Shown here piece by piece: positions 62,061 to 64,000 of a DNA stretch of 64,000 nucleotides. Both the position numbers and the translations under genes were made by a program. How positions within the stretch are numbered: position 1 is the first letter of the stretch; each line of letters opens with the position of its first letter. The notes beneath the pieces were generated by a model. That model made no database searches. It saw nothing but the letters and a program-made list of their open reading frames with translations, and was not told the DNA's origin. Origin of the DNA: CAZSLO01 sp964608025 (lineage in GTDB: Bacteria > Chloroflexota > Dehalococcoidia > Lucifugimonadales > CAJWER01); the NCBI GenBank assembly GCA_964608025.1, contig CAZSLO010000014.1:1-64000 (forward strand). The letters run 5' to 3'.

Positions 62061-63344
62061 ATGGCTAGTTTAAAAATACGTGATGTTCGAGTAATACTTA
62101 CTGAGCCGGACGGTATCCGGCTTGTTATCGTGAAGGTCGAAACTTCGGAACCCGGACTTTACGGCATAGGTTGCGCAACGTTTACTCAAAGACCATCGGC
62201 AGTTGTTTCAGCAATCGAAAATTACTTGCGCCCATTCTTACTAGGTAAAGACCCGGGGGAAATCGAGGACATCTGGCAATCAAGCTACGTTTCATCTTAC
62301 TGGCGAAACGGGCCAGTTTTGAATAACGCACTAAGTGGCATTGACCAGGCCTTGTGGGACATCAAGGGCAAATTGGCTAAAATGCCCACTTACGATCTTT
62401 GGGGTGGCAAGGCAAGAGACGCGGCAGCCGTTTATGTACACGCCAGTGGCGACGAACATTCGGAGATAGAAAACCAGATCAGGGAATTTAATGAAGCCGG
62501 CTACCACTACATCAGAGTACAGATCGGTACGCCCGGGTATCAGTCATATGGAGCGGGTACTAATAACATTAGCAGCCCAAGAGAAGGGCCTCGCATTATT
62601 ACCGACAGGATTGAACGCCCAACAACGGCCACTAGTGAATTAATCTCGCACCCACCGGGCATATTTGAACCAAGTCCGTATATACGGTCAGCGATTGGTC
62701 TATTTGATCACATTCGGTCAACAATTGGATGGGAAGTTGAATTGCTCCACGACGTACATGAGCGTATACCTCCGATCCAAGGAGTTGGATTCGCTAAGGA
62801 CTTGGAAAGATTCAAACTTTTTTTCTTAGAAGATCTGTTTCCTCCAGAAGATAACGACTATTTCCGCATGGTCAGACAGCAAACCAGCACACCCTTGGCA
62901 ATGGGGGAACTCTATAACAACCCCCATGAGATTATTCCGATGGTCAAGGAACGGTTGATCGATTTTATACGGGTACACATCTCACAAATCGGTGGACTGA
63001 CACCGGCCCGCAAGCTCGCGGCGTTATGCGAGGCATTTAATGTAAGGACCGCCTGGCATGGTCCGGGAGACACTTCCCCTGTTGGACACGCGGCGAACTT
63101 GATGCTAGACCTTAATGCCTACAATTTCGGAATACAAGAATACGCGATCTTTCAGGAACGAACTAAGGAAGTATTTCCTGGATGCCCTGAGGTCAAGAAC
63201 GGATACATGTGGTCCAACGGGAAACCAGGACTTGGAATTGATATAGATGAGAAAATAGCCGCCCAATATCCCTACAAAAATCGGGCATATGGTGGGGCAT
63301 GGGACACGGTTAGACGTGCGGACGGCAGCGTAGTGCGACCTTGA
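62061..63344 (+). CDS. Enolase-superfamily mannonate dehydratase-like enzyme (ManD/RspA group)
   Basis: A 427-residue member of the ManD/RspA group. LLHDVHERI carries D231 and H233 (metal ligand and general base in ManD), E257 (FLEDLFPPED) and E283 (MGELYNN) are the other metal ligands, and H333 (AWHGPGDTSPVGH) is the second catalytic residue. The C-terminal KNGYMWSNGKPGLGIDIDEK is also typical. GGGAG lies eight bases before ATG. It dehydrates a sugar acid to a 2-keto-3-deoxy acid; some members are inefficient and have other roles. It lies 149 bases after the lactonase gene. Confidence 0.93.
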   Translation: MASLKIRDVRVILTEPDGIRLVIVKVETSEPGLYGIGCATFTQRPSAVVSAIENYLRPFLLGKDPGEIEDIWQSSYVSSYWRNGPVLNNALSGIDQALWDIKGKLAKMPTYDLWGGKARDAAAVYVHASGDEHSEIENQIREFNEAGYHYIRVQIGTPGYQSYGAGTNNISSPREGPRIITDRIERPTTATSELISHPPGIFEPSPYIRSAIGLFDHIRSTIGWEVELLHDVHERIPPIQGVGFAKDLERFKLFFLEDLFPPEDNDYFRMVRQQTSTPLAMGELYNNPHEIIPMVKERLIDFIRVHISQIGGLTPARKLAALCEAFNVRTAWHGPGDTSPVGHAANLMLDLNAYNFGIQEYAIFQERTKEVFPGCPEVKNGYMWSNGKPGLGIDIDEKIAAQYPYKNRAYGGAWDTVRRADGSVVRP

Positions 63345-63549
63345 ACGTTTACAGTACCCGGTCTAGTTTTGAGATAGGAACAAATTAAAATACAAAACAT
63401 ATCCAAGATGCAGTTAGGAAATTGCGGACAGATAAACATCTGAAATGGAATTCGATCGAAGCCTACACATAAGAAGGAGCATCTACCGCCATAATGGTGA
63501 AGGCAACTCGTTTGTAAAAACAAGTTCCCATATAGGATCTTAGGTCAAA

Positions 63550-64000
63550 TCAGTCGACTACCTGTTGGCCACTTGATTCAGCTTGTACCTTCATACGCTG
63601 ATACGCGTCCTCGAAATCAAGGCTACCGTCATCTTCCCACCACTCAAAGTTAATTCCCCGAATAGCTCCCTCCTCCATCCCTGTTATTCGCTGAGGCAGG
63701 GGCTGCCTGGGAGTATGAATAACTTTGCCATTTGGGAGATTAAGTATTCCTATTACCCTAGGCCTTGTCTCCTCAATTGGAGTATTTGATGCAACCTTCT
63801 TCAGCATCGCCTCGTCTACTTCGTAACCAAGTCCTGGAGACTCAGGAACAGGTGAATAACCTTCTATAACTGGTATGCGGGCTGTAGTAATGTCTTCTTC
63901 ATATTGGTCATCAAGGTTGATAGAGTGAGCTGATGCCGTAGGAAGAACTGCCATAAGATGGAGGGTCATCGCCTTCATAAGCGTACCACCAGTTAGTTGC
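63550..64000 (-). CDS. Enolase-superfamily protein, partial (N-terminus off window)
   Basis: The frame is open from the stop at 63550 to the window edge. Reading upstream of the first internal ATG gives QLTGGTLMKAMTLHLMAVLP, and then PTASAHSINLDDQYEED, the last barrel strand and C-terminal part of an enolase-superfamily enzyme; the IPVIEGYSPVPESPGLGYEVDE end fits too. At least 150 residues are visible and the metal-binding part is out of view. It converges with the ManD-like gene across 205 bases in which I see no other gene. The real start lies to the right of the window. Confidence 0.8.
   Translation of the reverse strand, partial: QLTGGTLMKAMTLHLMAVLPTASAHSINLDDQYEEDITTARIPVIEGYSPVPESPGLGYEVDEAMLKKVASNTPIEETRPRVIGILNLPNGKVIHTPRQPLPQRITGMEEGAIRGINFEWWEDDGSLDFEDAYQRMKVQAESSGQQVVD

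Noticed and set aside
1..64000. tRNA genes, rRNA, CRISPR arrays, insertion sequences, prophage
   Set aside because: By eye I found no T-loop-like GGTTCRANTCC in a cloverleaf context, no regularly spaced repeats, no transposase or phage genes. A covariance-model scan could still find a missed tRNA.

Overview
The window looks like a chromosomal segment of a marine, free-living heterotroph of the Chloroflexota, most like the SAR202 lineage. This is inferred from gene content only. Housekeeping genes (rplS, priA, rsmI, metG, a polyprenyl diphosphate synthase) are interspersed with a very large catabolic repertoire rich in paralogues: six Gfo/Idh/MocA oxidoreductases (one fused to an aldo/keto reductase), three enolase-superfamily dehydratases, three N-acyl-D-amino-acid deacylases, two FAH-fold hydrolases, a luciferase-like flavin oxidoreductase, a nitroreductase, a phytanoyl-CoA-dioxygenase-like protein and several beta-propellers. 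Expansion of these families is a known SAR202 trait. Base composition is moderate, genes are dense, and TTG starts behind good ribosome binding sites are frequent. No rRNA, tRNA, CRISPR array, IS element or prophage was recognised.

Layout. 0-7 kb (minus strand): a partial helical protein, a kelch propeller, and two closely related N-acyl-D-amino-acid deacylases flanking a PLP enzyme of the D-threonine aldolase/D-serine dehydratase fold. 7-9.5 kb (plus): amidohydrolase, nitroreductase and enolase-superfamily dehydratase in one operon, facing a luciferase-like monooxygenase. 10.5-14.5 kb: sugar-nucleotide epimerase, zinc alcohol dehydrogenase, double GNAT protein and a small AT-hook protein. 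14.5-18.5 kb (minus): a heterodimeric ABC exporter pair joined by TGATG. 18.8-21.7 kb: rplS-priA. 21.8-25.5 kb: a 2-hydroxyacid dehydrogenase, a UGSC-family selenoprotein split by an in-frame UGA, and a CADD/PqqC-fold oxygenase. 25.6-33 kb (minus): a small membrane protein and a catabolic run (MocA, PhyH-HEAT fusion, arrestin-like, FAH, DUF6807/PmoA-like, MocA, sugar isomerase) with a divergent MocA gene. 34.5-38.1 kb: rsmI, metG, polyprenyl synthase. 38.1-43 kb (minus): Na/Ca exchanger, NHL propeller, DUF1501 and DUF1800. 43-49.8 kb: third D-aminoacylase, amidase, M19 dipeptidase-like protein, DAO-family oxidase, MocA. 50-50.9 kb: stand-alone 5'-3' exonuclease. 51-64 kb: SDR, rhamnose mutarotase, two methyltransferases, MocA-AKR fusion, ThuA-like, MocA, AKR, GT-B-like protein, FAH-fold hydratase, lactonase and two ManD/MR-type dehydratases.

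How it fits together. The 51-64 kb genes, with the 7-9 kb operon, supply every enzyme class of a non-phosphorylative oxidation route for deoxy-sugars or sugar acids: mutarotase, aldose dehydrogenase, lactonase, enolase-type dehydratase, keto-deoxy acid dehydrogenase and FAH-type cleavage or hydration. The 0-7 and 43-49 kb loci suggest salvage of N-acylated D-amino acids and peptides. The strongest unusual signals are: the UGA-encoded selenocysteine followed by a SECIS-like hairpin; the neighbouring CADD-like protein, which keeps all residues expected of a self-sacrificing 4-aminobenzoate synthase; a rhamnose mutarotase whose only well-placed start codon is ATC; two domain fusions; and several enzymes with altered metal ligands.
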